A stretch of DNA of 64,000 nt from Microbacterium hibisci (GTDB lineage: Bacteria > Actinomycetota > Actinomycetes > Actinomycetales > Microbacteriaceae), in assembly GCF_015278255.1 (NCBI RefSeq), contig NZ_JADIJC010000001.1, forward strand, positions 1 to 64,000. The letters run 5' to 3'. A program made the position numbers and the translations under genes. Shown here one piece after another: positions 11,175 to 21,099 of this stretch (its first letter is position 1; the number at the start of each line of letters is the position of its first letter). The notes under the pieces are model-generated. The model worked only from the letters and a program-made list of their open reading frames with translations. It did no database searches and had not been told where the DNA came from.

Positions 11175-12054
11175 CGCTTCGGCAGGCTCAGCGACCGCGG
11201 GGGAGGACCCGGCCACCGCGGGGGATGGCTCGGCGACCGCAGGGTCGGAAGCGACCTCTGCGGAGGCTCCCGCACCCGGCTTCCGGGTGGCCCTGTCGAA
11301 CTTCGACGGACCCTTCGATCTGCTGCTCACCCTCATCTCGAAGCATGAGCTCGACATCACCGAGGTGTCGCTGTCGCTCGTCACCAACGAGTTCATCGCG
11401 TACCTCCGCGAGCTCGGTCCGGACGAGGAGCTCGACGAGGCATCCGAGTTCCTCGTCGTCGCCGCGACCCTGCTCGACATGAAGGTCGCCGGACTCCTCC
11501 CGCAGGGCGAGCTCGTCGACGCGGAGGCGGTCGCCCTGCTCGAGGCGCGCGACCTGCTCTTCGCGCGCCTGCTGCAGTACCGCGCGTTCAAGGAGGTCTC
11601 GGCGTGGTTCGAGCGCTGCCTGCGCCGCGAGGGCGTGCGGCACACCCGTTCGGTGCGCCTCGACGAGAGATACCGCAACGCGGTGCCGGAGCTCGTCTGG
11701 TCGCTGAGCGCCGACGACTTCGCCGCCCTGGCGCTGCTGGCGATGACGCCGAAGGAGATTCCGCGGGTGGGTCTGGACCACCTGCACGCGCCGCTCGTCA
11801 GCATCCGCGAGCAGGCGGCGATCGTGGTGACGCTGCTGCGGGACGCCGGGTCGCTGAGCTTCCGCGAGCTGATCGCGGGCGTGTCGCAGCCGGGCGTCGT
11901 CGTGGCGCGCTTCCTCTCGGTGCTGGAGCTGTACCGCCACGCCGCCCTGTCTTTCGAACAGCTCGAGCCGCTGGGCGAGCTGACCCTCCGCTGGAGCGCC
12001 CAGCGCTGGAGCGACGAGAACCTCGCCACTTTGGGAGCCGACTATGACCGATGA
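11158..12054 (+). CDS. scpA: Segregation and condensation protein A (kleisin)
   Basis: The protein has about 298 aa from GTG 11158. ScpA is the kleisin subunit bridging SMC heads. The family core starts at FRVALSNFDGPFDLLL and runs to the winged-helix C-terminus (SAQRWSDENLATLGADYDR). The 40 residues before the core are a low-complexity SATAG/PATAG repeat that overlaps the parA stop by 17 nt; a GTG at 11287 would give a protein beginning at the core. The start is therefore uncertain. scpB overlaps the end by 11 nt. Confidence 0.92.
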
Positions 12055-12646
12055 CCCGGATGTGCCCGCCGTCTCCACCGCCGACGTCGCGCGGCGGCTC
12101 GAGGCGATCCTGCTGATCGTCGAGGAGCCGCAGAGTCTGGTGAGCCTCGCGGCGGCGGTCGGTGCGCCGGTGCCCGCGGTGCGTCAGGCCGTCGAGGCGC
12201 TCGTCGACGACTACGACGGCCGCGCGGGCGGGCCGGTGCGCGGCTTCGAGCTGCGGGAGGTCGGCGGCGGCTGGCGCCTCTACGTGCGCGAGGAGCTCGA
12301 CGATCTCGTGAGCGAGTTCGTGGGCGGGCAGGCGCCGTCGCGGCTGTCGCAGGCCGCGCTCGAGACGCTCGCGGTCATCGCGTACAAGCAGCCCGTCACC
12401 CGCAGCCAGGTCGCGTCGATCCGCGCCGTGAACGTCGACTCGGTGGTGCGCACCCTCCTCGCGCGCGGACTCATCACGGAGCTGTTCGCGGATGCCGAGA
12501 CCGGCGCGATCAACTACGGCACCACCGACGCGCTGCTCGTGCACCTGGGGATCAACTCGCTGGACGAGCTGCCGCACATCTCGCCGCTGCTCGACGGGGT
12601 GGATGAGGTGTCGGGCGCGGACGGCTTCGAGGAGGTCGCCCGATGA
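12044..12646 (+). CDS. scpB: Segregation and condensation protein B
   Basis: The 200-aa protein has two winged-helix domains and binds ScpA in the SMC complex. Recognisable segments are VARRLEAILLIVEEP at the start and LETLAVIAYKQPVTRSQVASIR in the middle, which is the strongest family signature. It overlaps scpA by 11 nt. The roughly 100-nt gap before rluB contains two copies of CATGTCCCGAT (near 12676 and 12697) of unknown meaning. Confidence 0.95.
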   Translation: MTDDPDVPAVSTADVARRLEAILLIVEEPQSLVSLAAAVGAPVPAVRQAVEALVDDYDGRAGGPVRGFELREVGGGWRLYVREELDDLVSEFVGGQAPSRLSQAALETLAVIAYKQPVTRSQVASIRAVNVDSVVRTLLARGLITELFADAETGAINYGTTDALLVHLGINSLDELPHISPLLDGVDEVSGADGFEEVAR

Positions 12647-12749
12647 GATCCATCTCCGCTCGATTCCCGGCATCCATGTCCCGATCTCTCCCCTCCATGT
12701 CCCGATTCCGGTCGTACCCGGCCGCCAGAACGACCGAAAGTGGGACACG

Positions 12750-13580
12750 ATGACGTCGCACGATACGACCGCGTCAGGCCCAGAGGCCGAGGGTGTGCGC
12801 CTGCAGAAGGTGCTGGCGAATGCCGGAGTGGCTTCGCGGCGCGTCGCCGAGAACCTCATCGTCGAGGGTCGGGTGCGGGTGAACGGCAAGGTCGTGACCG
12901 AGCTCGGCTCGCGCATCGACCCGGAGAAGGACCTCGTCGACGTCGACGGCACCGCGGTGCAGCTGGATCAGTCCAAGCGCTACGTCATGCTGAACAAGCC
13001 GACGGGTGTGGTGAGCTCGATGAAGGACGACCGGGGTCGCCCCGACCTCCGCCGCTTCACGAAGGAGTGGCCGGAGCGGCTGTACAACGTCGGACGGCTG
13101 GATGCCGAGACCAGCGGTCTGCTCGTGCTCACCAACGACGGCGAACTCGCGCATGTGCTCGCGCACCCCTCGTTCGGCGTGACCAAGGTGTACATCGCCA
13201 AGGTCGAGGGCCGCGTGACACCCCAGACCATCCAGCGGCTGACGCGCGGCGTCGAGCTGGAGGACGGTCCCATCGCCGCCGACAAGGCGCGGCTGCTCTC
13301 GTCGTCGGCCGAAGGCGGCGGCTCGCTCGTGGAGCTGACCCTCCACTCCGGGCGCAACCGCATCGTGCGCCGGATGATGGCCGAGGTGGGGCATCCCGTC
13401 GTCGAACTCGTCCGCCGGCAGTTCGGACCGCTCCACCTGGGAACGCTGCCAGCGGGACGCGCCCGCGAGTTGACTAAAGTGGAGCGGGGCGCTCTGCTGA
13501 CTCTCTCGCGCCAGGCGACCTCCTCCACGCCGGAGGAGGGCGCACCCGACACCCGCGACGGCGATCCGCCCGCGGACTGA
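12750..13580 (+). CDS. rluB: 23S rRNA pseudouridine synthase, RluB/RsuA family
   Basis: The 276-aa protein has an N-terminal S4 domain (VRLQKVLANAGVASRR) and a pseudouridine synthase domain with catalytic Asp118 in GRLDAETSGLL. The family motif GRNRIVRRMMAEVGHPV follows. It isomerises a uridine of 23S rRNA, or possibly 16S. The C-terminal 30 residues are acidic and unstructured. ATG 12750 has GGGA upstream. Position after scpB is the same as in mycobacteria and Firmicutes. Confidence 0.93.
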   Translation: MTSHDTTASGPEAEGVRLQKVLANAGVASRRVAENLIVEGRVRVNGKVVTELGSRIDPEKDLVDVDGTAVQLDQSKRYVMLNKPTGVVSSMKDDRGRPDLRRFTKEWPERLYNVGRLDAETSGLLVLTNDGELAHVLAHPSFGVTKVYIAKVEGRVTPQTIQRLTRGVELEDGPIAADKARLLSSSAEGGGSLVELTLHSGRNRIVRRMMAEVGHPVVELVRRQFGPLHLGTLPAGRARELTKVERGALLTLSRQATSSTPEEGAPDTRDGDPPAD

Positions 13581-13613
13581 GATTTCCGCCGTGCAGGCGA
13601 ACAGGAGACGCAA

Positions 13614-14756
13614 GTGACCGACACGAGGCCGCCTTCCGCGCGCGACCGCGCCGCCGAGCCTGCGCTCGCGCCCCGCGTGCGCGGCACGGTGCGCATCGTC
13701 GGCGCCGGGCTGCTCGGCGCGAGCATCGGACATGCGCTCACCGCTCGCGGCATCGATGTCGCCCTCGACGACACCTCGCCGTCGCAGCTGCGGCTCGCGG
13801 TCGACTACGGGGCGGGGCGCCGCGCCACGCCCGAGGACGAACCCTCGCTCGTCGTCGTCGCCGTGCCGCCGGACGTCACCGCCGACGTGATCCAGCGCGA
13901 GCTCGCCGCCCACCCGGGCGCCGTGGTGACCGATGTCGCGAGCGTCAAGCTCGAGCCGCTCCGCGTGCTCCGCGAGCGAGGCGTGGACCTCACCCACTAC
14001 ATCGGCTCGCACCCGCTCGCCGGCCGCGAGCGCGGGGGAGCCATCTCTGCGCGCGCGGACATCTTCGTGGGCCGCCCCTGGGTGGTCTGCCGCGACGAGG
14101 AGACGCCCTCGGCCGACCTCGCGATCGTGGAGGCGCTCGCCCTCGACGTGGGCGCGACGCCGATCGAGATGACCCCCGAAGACCATGACCGCGGCGTCGC
14201 GCTCGTCTCGCACGTGCCGCAGCTCGTCGCCAGCCTGCTGGCCGGTCGCTTCGTCGACGCACCCGACGGCTCGCTGCGGCTCGCCGGCCAGGGGGTGCGC
14301 GACACGACGCGGATCGCAGCGTCCGCCCCCGAGCTGTGGGTCCAGATCCTGGGCGCCAACGCCGCCCCGGTCGTGGACGTCCTCGATCGGATCGCGGCCG
14401 ACCTCACCGCTGTCGCTGATGCCCTCCGCGACCCCGACGCCCCGGGCGCGCGCCGCGCGGTGGCCGACACCATCCGCCGCGGCAACGACGGGGTCGAGCG
14501 ACTGCCGGGCAAGCACGGCCAGAACCGTCGCTTCGAGCAGGTCGTCGTGATGGTCGACGACACGCCCGGCCAGCTCGGGCGTCTGTTCGGCGAGCTCGGC
14601 GACCTCGACGTGAACGTGGAAGACCTGCGCCTGGAGCACTCGCCCGGCGCCCAGTTCGGCCTCGCCGAGATCAGCGTCGTCCCGAGCGCCGTCCGCCGGG
14701 CCATCGACGGCCTCGAATCGCGCGGCTGGAAGATTGCGAGCACCACCAATGACTGA
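13614..14756 (+). CDS. tyrA: Prephenate dehydrogenase with C-terminal ACT domain
   Basis: This 380-aa enzyme of tyrosine synthesis has a Rossmann NAD-binding motif [11 protein letters not shown] (residues 29-39), the prephenate region [12 protein letters not shown], and a helical dimerisation part. Residues about 305-380 look like an ACT domain ([16 protein letters not shown]), suggesting feedback control by an aromatic amino acid. The start is GTG 13614 after GGAG. It overlaps cmk by 8 nt. tyrA does not sit here in the mycobacterial version of the cluster. Confidence 0.92.
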   Translation: MTDTRPPSARDRAAEPALAPRVRGTVRIVGAGLLGASIGHALTARGIDVALDDTSPSQLRLAVDYGAGRRATPEDEPSLVVVAVPPDVTADVIQRELAAHPGAVVTDVASVKLEPLRVLRERGVDLTHYIGSHPLAGRERGGAISARADIFVGRPWVVCRDEETPSADLAIVEALALDVGATPIEMTPEDHDRGVALVSHVPQLVASLLAGRFVDAPDGSLRLAGQGVRDTTRIAASAPELWVQILGANAAPVVDVLDRIAADLTAVADALRDPDAPGARRAVADTIRRGNDGVERLPGKHGQNRRFEQVVVMVDDTPGQLGRLFGELGDLDVNVEDLRLEHSPGAQFGLAEISVVPSAVRRAIDGLESRGWKIASTTND

Positions 14757-15477
14757 CCCCGCGATCACCAAGCCGGGATCCGACCCCGTCGTCGTCGCGA
14801 TCGACGGTCCTGCCGGCAGCGGCAAGTCCAGCGTCTCGAAGCAGGTCGCCCGCCGGCTCGGCTACGGCTATCTTGACACCGGCGCGGCGTACCGCGCGCT
14901 CGCGTGGCACGCGCTGGAGCGCGGCATCGACACGTCGGACGCGGCATCCGTTCTCGACGTCTCGGGCGATTTCGACTACGCGATCTCGCTCGATCCCGAC
15001 GCGTACTGGGTGCGTGTGGCGCAGACCGACGTGACCGACGCCATCCGCGAGCCGCGCGTGTCGGAGGCCGTGAGCGGCGTCGCCCGCGTGCCCGCCGTCC
15101 GCGAGTCGGTCAACGTGCTGTTCCGCGCGCTCGTGGCAGGCTCGGGCCGGCGCGGCGTCGTGGTCGAGGGCCGCGACATCACGACCGTCGTCGCGCCGGA
15201 CGCCCCGGTGCGCATCCTGCTCACCGCCGCGCCGGAGATCCGCGCGGCCCGCCGCAGCGCGGAGGTGACGACGCAGGATGCCGCGGCCGTCGCCGCCGCC
15301 CTCCACCAGCGCGACGCCTCCGACTCGGCCGTCGTCGACTTCCTCACCGCCGCCCCCGGCGTCGAGGTCGTCGACTCGACCCACCTCGATTTCGACCAGA
15401 CCGTGGACGCCGTGCTCGGCGTGATCCAGACGGCGCTCGGTGCGCCGGCGGTCGACTCTCTGCAGACAGGAGCCTGA
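14749..15477 (+). CDS. cmk: Cytidylate kinase
   Basis: The 242-aa enzyme phosphorylates CMP and dCMP with ATP. The P-loop GPAGSGKSS is at residues 20-28, followed by [14 protein letters not shown] and the [16 protein letters not shown] segment, both typical of Cmk. ATG 14749 overlaps tyrA by 8 nt and der starts two bases after the stop. The cmk-der pair is widespread and couples nucleotide supply with ribosome assembly. Confidence 0.95.
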   Translation: MTDPAITKPGSDPVVVAIDGPAGSGKSSVSKQVARRLGYGYLDTGAAYRALAWHALERGIDTSDAASVLDVSGDFDYAISLDPDAYWVRVAQTDVTDAIREPRVSEAVSGVARVPAVRESVNVLFRALVAGSGRRGVVVEGRDITTVVAPDAPVRILLTAAPEIRAARRSAEVTTQDAAAVAAALHQRDASDSAVVDFLTAAPGVEVVDSTHLDFDQTVDAVLGVIQTALGAPAVDSLQTGA

Positions 15478-15478
15478 G

Positions 15479-17032
15479 ATGGCCGCCGACACCACCCCTG
15501 ACACCGCCCCTGATTTCGACGAGTTCGAAGACACCGGCGACGACCACCTGGCCGAGAACCTCGCCGCCGTCGACGACGACCTCGCCGAGCAGCGGGCCGC
15601 CGCGCTGCGCGTCGGACTCGAGGACTACGACCTCGACGACGAGGACGCGGCCCTCCTCGAGGGCATCGTGCGCGGCGAGGACGGGATCGAGTTCCTGCCC
15701 GCGCTGCCCGTCGTCGCGATCGTCGGCCGGCCGAACGTCGGCAAGTCGGCGCTGGTCAACCGCATCCTCGGCCGTCGCGAGGCGGTCGTGGAAGACACCC
15801 CCGGCGTCACGCGCGACCGCGTCACGTACAAGGCCGAGTGGATGGACCGGCGGTTCACGCTGGTCGACACCGGCGGGTGGGAGCCGGACGCCCGCGGCAT
15901 CGACCGCTCCGTCGCGGCGCAGGCCGAGGTCGCGATCGACCTCTCGGACGTCGTGCTGTTCGTCGTCGACGCGATGGTCGGTGCGACCTCGACCGACGAG
16001 CACGTCGTGCGCCTGCTGCGCAAGGCGAAGAAGCCCGTCTTCCTCGTCGCCAACAAGGTGGACGACGCCCGCCAGGAGCCCGAGGCCGCCGCGCTGTGGA
16101 ACCTCGGCCTCGGCGAGCCCTACCCCGTCTCGGCGATCCACGGCCGCGGGGTCGCCGACCTCCTCGACGAGATCATGAAAGTGCTGCCCGACATCTCGGC
16201 GGTCGCCAAGCACGAGATCGGCGGCCCTCGCCGCGTCGCGATCCTCGGCCGGCCGAACGTCGGCAAGTCGTCGCTGCTCAACAAGGCCGCGGGCGAGGAG
16301 CGCGTCGTCGTGAACGAGCTCGCCGGCACCACCCGCGACCCGGTCGACGAGATCGTCGAGGTCGGCGGCAAGATGTGGCGCTTCGTCGACACCGCCGGCA
16401 TCCGCCGCCGCGTGCACCTGCAGCAGGGCGCCGACTTCTACGCGTCGCTGCGCACGTCGGCCGCGCTCGAGAAGGCGGAGGTGGCCGTCGTCGTGCTCGA
16501 CGTCACCCAGCCTCTGAGCGAGCAGGACGTGCGCATCATCGACCTCGTGCTCGAGTCCGGCCGCGCGCTCGTGCTCGCGTTCAACAAGTGGGATCGCCTC
16601 AACGACGACGACATGGACGGTCAGGACCGTCGTCGCTACCTCGAGCGCGAGATCGAGCAGGACCTCGCCCATGTGGCGTGGGCGCCCCGCGTGAACATCT
16701 CGGCGCGCACCGGCCGCCACCTCGACAAGCTGGTGCCGGCGCTCGAGACGGCGCTCGAGTCGTGGGATCAGCGGATTCCGACGGGCAAGTTCAACGCGTT
16801 CCTCACCGAGCTCATCGCCGAGCATCCGCACCCGCTGCGGGGCGGCAAGCAGCCGCGCATCCTGTTCGGCACGCAGGCGTCCACGCGCCCGCCGACCTTC
16901 GTGCTGTTCACGACCGGCTTCCTCGACCCGGGCTACCGTCGCTTCATCCAGCGCCGCCTGCGCGAGCTGTACGGCTTCGAGGGCACGCCGATCGTGATCA
17001 ACATGCGCGTGCGGGAGCGTCGCCAGCGCTGA
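15479..17032 (+). CDS. der: Ribosome biogenesis GTPase Der (EngA)
   Basis: The 517-aa protein has two tandem GTPase domains, with P-loops GRPNVGKSA at 83 and GRPNVGKSS at 257, and a C-terminal KH-like domain ending near [12 protein letters not shown]. It assists 50S subunit assembly. The N-terminal 75 residues are acidic and lie outside the conserved core, as in other actinobacterial Der proteins. ATG 15479 follows the cmk stop by one base. A bidirectional terminator closes the unit. Confidence 0.97.
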   Translation: MAADTTPDTAPDFDEFEDTGDDHLAENLAAVDDDLAEQRAAALRVGLEDYDLDDEDAALLEGIVRGEDGIEFLPALPVVAIVGRPNVGKSALVNRILGRREAVVEDTPGVTRDRVTYKAEWMDRRFTLVDTGGWEPDARGIDRSVAAQAEVAIDLSDVVLFVVDAMVGATSTDEHVVRLLRKAKKPVFLVANKVDDARQEPEAAALWNLGLGEPYPVSAIHGRGVADLLDEIMKVLPDISAVAKHEIGGPRRVAILGRPNVGKSSLLNKAAGEERVVVNELAGTTRDPVDEIVEVGGKMWRFVDTAGIRRRVHLQQGADFYASLRTSAALEKAEVAVVVLDVTQPLSEQDVRIIDLVLESGRALVLAFNKWDRLNDDDMDGQDRRRYLEREIEQDLAHVAWAPRVNISARTGRHLDKLVPALETALESWDQRIPTGKFNAFLTELIAEHPHPLRGGKQPRILFGTQASTRPPTFVLFTTGFLDPGYRRFIQRRLRELYGFEGTPIVINMRVRERRQR

Positions 17033-17041
17033 CGCGCTCGA

Positions 17042-17078
17042 GGATGACGGATGCCTCGGGCCGAGGCATCCGTCATCC
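17042..17078. terminator. Bidirectional terminator between der and GNAT gene
   Basis: A perfect 16-bp inverted repeat (17042-17057 with 17063-17078) lies between convergent genes, and its right arm covers the stop codon of the GNAT gene. Both arms contain the GGATGCC/GGCATCC word that recurs throughout this genome. Confidence 0.85.
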
Positions 17079-17501
17079 CTCCGCGCTGCGGCGGTAGAGC
17101 GCCGGTCGCACCATCGCGCTCGCGTCGGGTTCGGCGAATCCGAAACGACGGTACAGTCCGTGCGCGTCGCCGGTGAAGAGCACCCAGCGCAGGTCGGCGC
17201 CGGGGCCTTCGTCGATCATGCGGCGGATGAGGCGGGTGCCGAGTCCGTGCCCGCGATGCGCGTCGAGCACGAAGACGTCGGCGAGGTAGGCGATGCCGAT
17301 GCCGTCCGACACCGCCCGCGCGAACCCGACCTGCTCGCCCGTGTCGCTCCGGTAGGCACCGACGACGCGCCACGCGCGGTCGAGCTGGGTCTCGACGTCT
17401 TCGCGGCTGCGCCACCGCCCCCAGTACGCCTCGGTCGACAGCCAGCCCCACACGACGTCGCGCTGGAGGCGGGCGGGGTCGTCGTCGAGCTCGTAGTCCA
17501 T
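17073..17501 (-). CDS. GNAT family N-acetyltransferase
   Basis: The 142-aa protein has the acetyl-CoA pyrophosphate-binding segment VLDAHRGHGLGTRLIRRM and the closing LYRRFGF strand-helix typical of GNAT enzymes. The start codon at 17501 (minus strand) begins MDYELDDDP; a longer open frame upstream has no support. The substrate is unknown. The gene is convergent with der and divergent from the following NUDIX gene. Confidence 0.85.
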   Translation of the reverse strand: MDYELDDDPARLQRDVVWGWLSTEAYWGRWRSREDVETQLDRAWRVVGAYRSDTGEQVGFARAVSDGIGIAYLADVFVLDAHRGHGLGTRLIRRMIDEGPGADLRWVLFTGDAHGLYRRFGFAEPDASAMVRPALYRRSAEG

Positions 17502-17635
17502 GCGTCCATTGTGGCGAGTCCTCCGGTGACGGCGACCGGTCCGGTCGGCCGCCCCTGGCACCCCGGTGTGCGAGGCTGGGCCCTGAGCCAAAGACCGGTC
17601 TGAGCGAAGCCCGGCGCCGAGTGAAAGGCGATCCC

Positions 17636-18538
17636 GTGACGATCGAGCCTCCCGCCCCCGGTGAGCCGCGGCGTCCGCACGGACCGCGTGACCCGGGCGA
17701 CGCGTGGGTGGTGGCGCCGACGGGGGAGAGGTACTGGGGCCGGTTCGGCGCAGCCGGGCTGCTGGCCGTGGATCCGGAGCGCAGGGTGCTGCTGCAGCAC
17801 CGCGTCTCGTGGAGCCACTTCGGCGACACCTGGGCGCTGCCCGGCGGCGCGCGACACGAAGGCGAGTCCGCGTGCGACGGCGCACTGCGCGAGGCGGCCG
17901 AGGAGGCGGGCGTGCCGGAGGCGTCGCTGCGGCCCCGCGTGCTCAGCGTGCTCGACCTCGGGTACTGGAGCTACACGACCGTCGTCGGCGATGTGGTCGT
18001 GCCTTTCGAGCCGACCATCAGCGACCCCGAGAGCCGCGAGCTCGCGTGGGTGCCGGCCGAGGAGGTGGCGGACTATCCGCTGCACCCCGGCTTCGCCGAC
18101 TCGTGGGAGGGGCTGCGCGCGCTCCTCACCGTGCGGCCGGCGGTCGTCGTGGATGTCGCCAACGTGATGGGCGCCGTGCCCGACGGCTGGTGGCGCGACC
18201 GGGCGGGCGCCGCCTCGCGCCTGATCGCCCGGGTCGCCGACCTGGGCGGCGCCGGCGTACCGGCGGGCGCGCTGGAGCTGCCCGAGCACACCTGGTACCC
18301 GGAGTGGATCGCGGTGGTCGAGGGTCAGGCACGCGTCGCCGCCGAGGCCCCGGGGGTTGAGGTCGTGCGGGCCGAGGCATCCGGCGACGACGCCATCGTC
18401 GCGGTGGCTCAGCGTGCGGTGGCCGGCGGGCGCACGGTGACGGTGGTCACGAGCGACCGCGGGCTCGCCGAGAGGGTGACGGATGCCGGAGCCGCCGTCC
18501 GCGGTGCGCGCTGGCTGCTCGACCTGCTCGAAGACTGA
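17636..18538 (+). CDS. NUDIX hydrolase fused to a PIN/NYN-like domain
   Basis: The 300-aa protein has an N-terminal NUDIX domain with a canonical box at 71-93 (GARHEGE... LREAAEEAGV). From about residue 165 a second domain starts with VVVDVANVMGAVPDGWW, contains conserved acidic residues and ends with TSDRGLAERV near 271. This pattern matches the PIN/NYN ribonuclease-like fold, where early and late Asp residues bind metal. The protein could join nucleotide clean-up with RNA cleavage, but that is inference. GTG 17636 was chosen because AAAGG lies 7 nt upstream. Confidence 0.82.
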   Translation: MTIEPPAPGEPRRPHGPRDPGDAWVVAPTGERYWGRFGAAGLLAVDPERRVLLQHRVSWSHFGDTWALPGGARHEGESACDGALREAAEEAGVPEASLRPRVLSVLDLGYWSYTTVVGDVVVPFEPTISDPESRELAWVPAEEVADYPLHPGFADSWEGLRALLTVRPAVVVDVANVMGAVPDGWWRDRAGAASRLIARVADLGGAGVPAGALELPEHTWYPEWIAVVEGQARVAAEAPGVEVVRAEASGDDAIVAVAQRAVAGGRTVTVVTSDRGLAERVTDAGAAVRGARWLLDLLED

Positions 18539-18540
18539 GA

Positions 18541-18574
18541 GCAAGGCGGTCCCGTCGCACCGCCTTGCGGGACC
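18541..18574 (+). terminator. Overlapping alternative hairpins after the NUDIX-NYN gene
   Basis: A 10-bp stem (18541-18550 with 18559-18568) follows the stop by 2 nt. A second 7-bp stem (18548-18554 with 18568-18574) shares its bases, so the two cannot form together. A simple terminator is the likeliest reading. A conditional structure is possible but unsupported. Confidence 0.6.
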
Positions 18575-18657
18575 GCGAGGATCGGCGGTACTTTGCCCGC
18601 AGCATTCGACGGGCGCCTCTGACTTCCCGAAGTGAGAGCGTCCGGGGCGGGAGTCGC

Positions 18658-20280
18658 ATGATCTCCTCCACCGACCTCGACGCCGGCCGAACGGCGGTGA
18701 GGGACAGGCGCTGGTCCGACGCGTGGGAGCTGCTCTCCCGGGTGGACGGTCGGAATGGTCTCGGCGCCGCGGATCTGGACCTGCTGGGGACCGCCGCGCT
18801 CCTCCGGGGCGAGCCGCGAGCGTGCATCGAGGCATTGACGCGTGCCTACTCCGCGCACCTGGCCGAGGACGACCCGGCCGGCGCCGCGCGGACGGCTGGG
18901 TGGCTCGCGCTGGATCTCATCGAACAGGGCGACTTCACCAACAGCCTGCTGTGGGCCGCGCGGGCGATGCGCATCGTCGGCGCGATGGACGAGCCGGGCG
19001 CGCTCGCGGGTTTCGTCCGGCTGGCGCCCGCCGTCGGGCAGCTGGGCAGCGGCAATGCCGCCGACGCCGTGCGCGCCTTCGAGGGGATCCTCGCGATCGC
19101 CGAGCGCGAGGGCGACGGCGAGCTCGCGGCGATGACCAGATTCGGCCTCGGCAAGTCGCTGATCGAGTCCGGCGCGGTCCTCGAGGGCTTGGCCTGCCTG
19201 GACCGCGCGATGGCCGCGGTCGCGGCGGGAGACCTCGCGCCTCTGCCGGCCGGCGTCATCGCCTGCGCCGCGGTCTCCGACGCGTTCCTCGCCTTCGATC
19301 TCGAGCGCATGGCCGCCTGGATGGACGTGCTCGAAGGGTGGTGCGCTCAGCAGCCTCAGCTGGTCGCGTTCAGCGGGCAGAGCCGCGCGCTCCGGTCCGC
19401 ACTGCTCATCATCCACGGGGCGTGGGCCGAGGCATCGACCGCGGCCGAGCTCGCCCTCGCCCGGTTTCGGGCGGGCGACTACCGCGCGGTGTGGGGCGCG
19501 CCGTACCAGCACGCCGAGCTGGCGCGACTGCGCGGTGCGTTCCACTCCGCGGAGGACTCGTATCGACGCGCCGGCGAGTCCGGGTGGGAACCGCAGCCGG
19601 GTCTCTCGCTGCTGCACCGCGCGCTCGGTCGCACCGAGCGCGCGCGGGACGAGCTCCGCCGGAGCGTCGCGGGCGCCGACCCGGCCACCCGACGGTTCCT
19701 CCTTCCGGCCGTCGTGGAGATCGAGGTCGCCGCGGGCGATCACGGCGCTGCCCGCCGCGCCCTCGAGGAGCTCGAGGACGCATCCCGGCGGACTCCGATG
19801 CCGATGCTCGACGCCCTGGTCGCCGCGGCGCAGGCGCGGCTGCTGCTCGCGGAGGGAAAGGCGCGCGAGGCGGTGCAGATGGCGGCTGCGGGTGCCGAGG
19901 GCTGGGATGCGCTCGGGGCGCCGTACGAGGCCGCCCGCTGCCGGGTGCTCGCCGGGCGGGCTCTGCGCGCGGTCGGAGAGACGGGGTCCGCGGACGCCGA
20001 GTTCGCTGCCGCCCGAGCGGTGTTCCTCGCGCTGGGAGCGGAACCGGCTCTCGCCGAGCTCGGGGAGGTCGTGGGAGGGCGGCGGACCGGAGCGCTCACC
20101 CCACGCGAGCTCGAGGTGCTGCGGCTCGTCTCGACCGGGCTCACCAACCGTGGGATCGGTGCGAAGCTCTCGCTCAGCGAGAAGACGGTCGCACGGCACG
20201 TCGCCAACATCTTCGGCAAGCTCGGCCTCACGAGCCGGGCGGCCGCGACGGCCTACGCCTACGAGAACGGCCTCGTCTGA
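18658..20280 (+). CDS. LuxR-type transcriptional regulator with helical repeat sensor
   Basis: The 540-aa protein has a LuxR/GerE HTH at about 479-535 (LTPRELEVLRLV... EKTVARHVANIFGKLGL). The rest is alpha-helical and TPR-like, as in MalT/LAL-related regulators, but no N-terminal P-loop ATPase is visible, so it is shorter than true LAL proteins. ATG 18658 has GGGAG just upstream. It stands alone, and its targets and ligand are unknown. Confidence 0.82.
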   Translation: MISSTDLDAGRTAVRDRRWSDAWELLSRVDGRNGLGAADLDLLGTAALLRGEPRACIEALTRAYSAHLAEDDPAGAARTAGWLALDLIEQGDFTNSLLWAARAMRIVGAMDEPGALAGFVRLAPAVGQLGSGNAADAVRAFEGILAIAEREGDGELAAMTRFGLGKSLIESGAVLEGLACLDRAMAAVAAGDLAPLPAGVIACAAVSDAFLAFDLERMAAWMDVLEGWCAQQPQLVAFSGQSRALRSALLIIHGAWAEASTAAELALARFRAGDYRAVWGAPYQHAELARLRGAFHSAEDSYRRAGESGWEPQPGLSLLHRALGRTERARDELRRSVAGADPATRRFLLPAVVEIEVAAGDHGAARRALEELEDASRRTPMPMLDALVAAAQARLLLAEGKAREAVQMAAAGAEGWDALGAPYEAARCRVLAGRALRAVGETGSADAEFAAARAVFLALGAEPALAELGEVVGGRRTGALTPRELEVLRLVSTGLTNRGIGAKLSLSEKTVARHVANIFGKLGLTSRAAATAYAYENGLV

Positions 20281-20396
20281 GGTTCGGCGCCCGGCCATCG
20301 ACCCCCGTCTACACAGAATCACCCACGCGGTGCGGCCCGCGAAGATACGCGCTTCACCCGACGCGGCGACCGGGCGGCCACGCCTAGCGTGGCGCC

Positions 20397-20804
20397 ATGG
20401 ACATCCCACTGATCGCCGGCACGGTCTCGACCGTGGTGTTCGCGATCAGCAACCTGCCCATGCTGCGCAAGGCGATGCGGACGCGGGATGTCTCGTCGTA
20501 CAGCCTCTCGAGCATCGGGATGATCAACGCCGCCAACGTGGTGTATTCGGTCTACGTGTTCAGCCTGCCTCCTGGTCCGGTCTGGGCGCTTCACACGTTC
20601 TATCTCGTCTCGTGCGCCATCATGCTGGTGCTGTGCCTCGCGCAGCGGCGCGTCCGGCTCCGGGGCGCCGCGCTCGCCGACGCGCACGGCGAGCCGCCGG
20701 GTGCCGGCGTCAGTCGTCGAGGCCGTCGCGGCCGCGGAGCCGATCGATCTCGCGGCGCTCCCGCTTGGTGGGTCGGCCTGCGCCCCGGTCGCGCTGCGCG
20801 ATGA
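20397..20804 (+). CDS. SemiSWEET-type sugar transporter
   Basis: The first 88 residues contain three hydrophobic segments with the PQ-loop/MtN3 features of SemiSWEET half-transporters (AISNLPMLRKAMRTRDVSSY, then SSIGMINAANVVYSVYVF). Such proteins dimerise in the membrane to move sugars. The last 40 residues are basic, have no counterpart in the family and run antisense through the 3' end of the S4 gene over 95 bp. A TAGCGT box (20385-20390) 7 nt before ATG suggests a leaderless transcript. Confidence 0.78.
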   Translation: MDIPLIAGTVSTVVFAISNLPMLRKAMRTRDVSSYSLSSIGMINAANVVYSVYVFSLPPGPVWALHTFYLVSCAIMLVLCLAQRRVRLRGAALADAHGEPPGAGVSRRGRRGRGADRSRGAPAWWVGLRPGRAAR

Positions 20805-21099
20805 CGGGCGTGGGGTCGCGCGGGGGAGTGCGGTCCTCCATCGCGGCGGCGACCAGCGGGGCGCCTACGCGCTTCGAGATCGTGTCGCGGACCGTCAGCA
20901 TGCGGTCGAACCCGTCGATGCGAACGCGCACCTCGTCGCCGGCCCGGATCGGCTGCGCGGCCTTGGCCCGCTCGCCGTTGACGCGCACATGGCCCGCCCG
21001 GCATGCCGTCGTCGCGGCCGAGCGTGTCTTGTAGATCCGCACGGCCCAGAGCCAGGCGTCGACGCGCACGGACCCGCCTCGGGCGGAGGCATCCGTCAT
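20710..21099 (-). CDS. S4-domain RNA-binding protein (Hsp15/HslR-like)
   Basis: The 129-aa protein has an S4 domain (VRVDAWLWAVRIYKTRSAAT... GHVRVNG) as in Hsp15, which binds stalled 50S subunits carrying nascent chains. The basic C-terminus (GRPTKRERREIDRLRGRD) is typical. The start at 21099 overlaps the stop of the lysoplasmalogenase-like gene by 4 nt, so both are cotranscribed. Its 3' end overlaps the SemiSWEET gene on the other strand. Confidence 0.88.
   Translation of the reverse strand: MTDASARGGSVRVDAWLWAVRIYKTRSAATTACRAGHVRVNGERAKAAQPIRAGDEVRVRIDGFDRMLTVRDTISKRVGAPLVAAAMEDRTPPRDPTPVIAQRDRGAGRPTKRERREIDRLRGRDGLDD

Noticed and set aside
12660-12710. Two copies of CATGTCCCGAT between scpB and rluB as an operator
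   Set aside because: Short imperfect direct repeats with no dyad and no regulator nearby; chance or slippage is sufficient.
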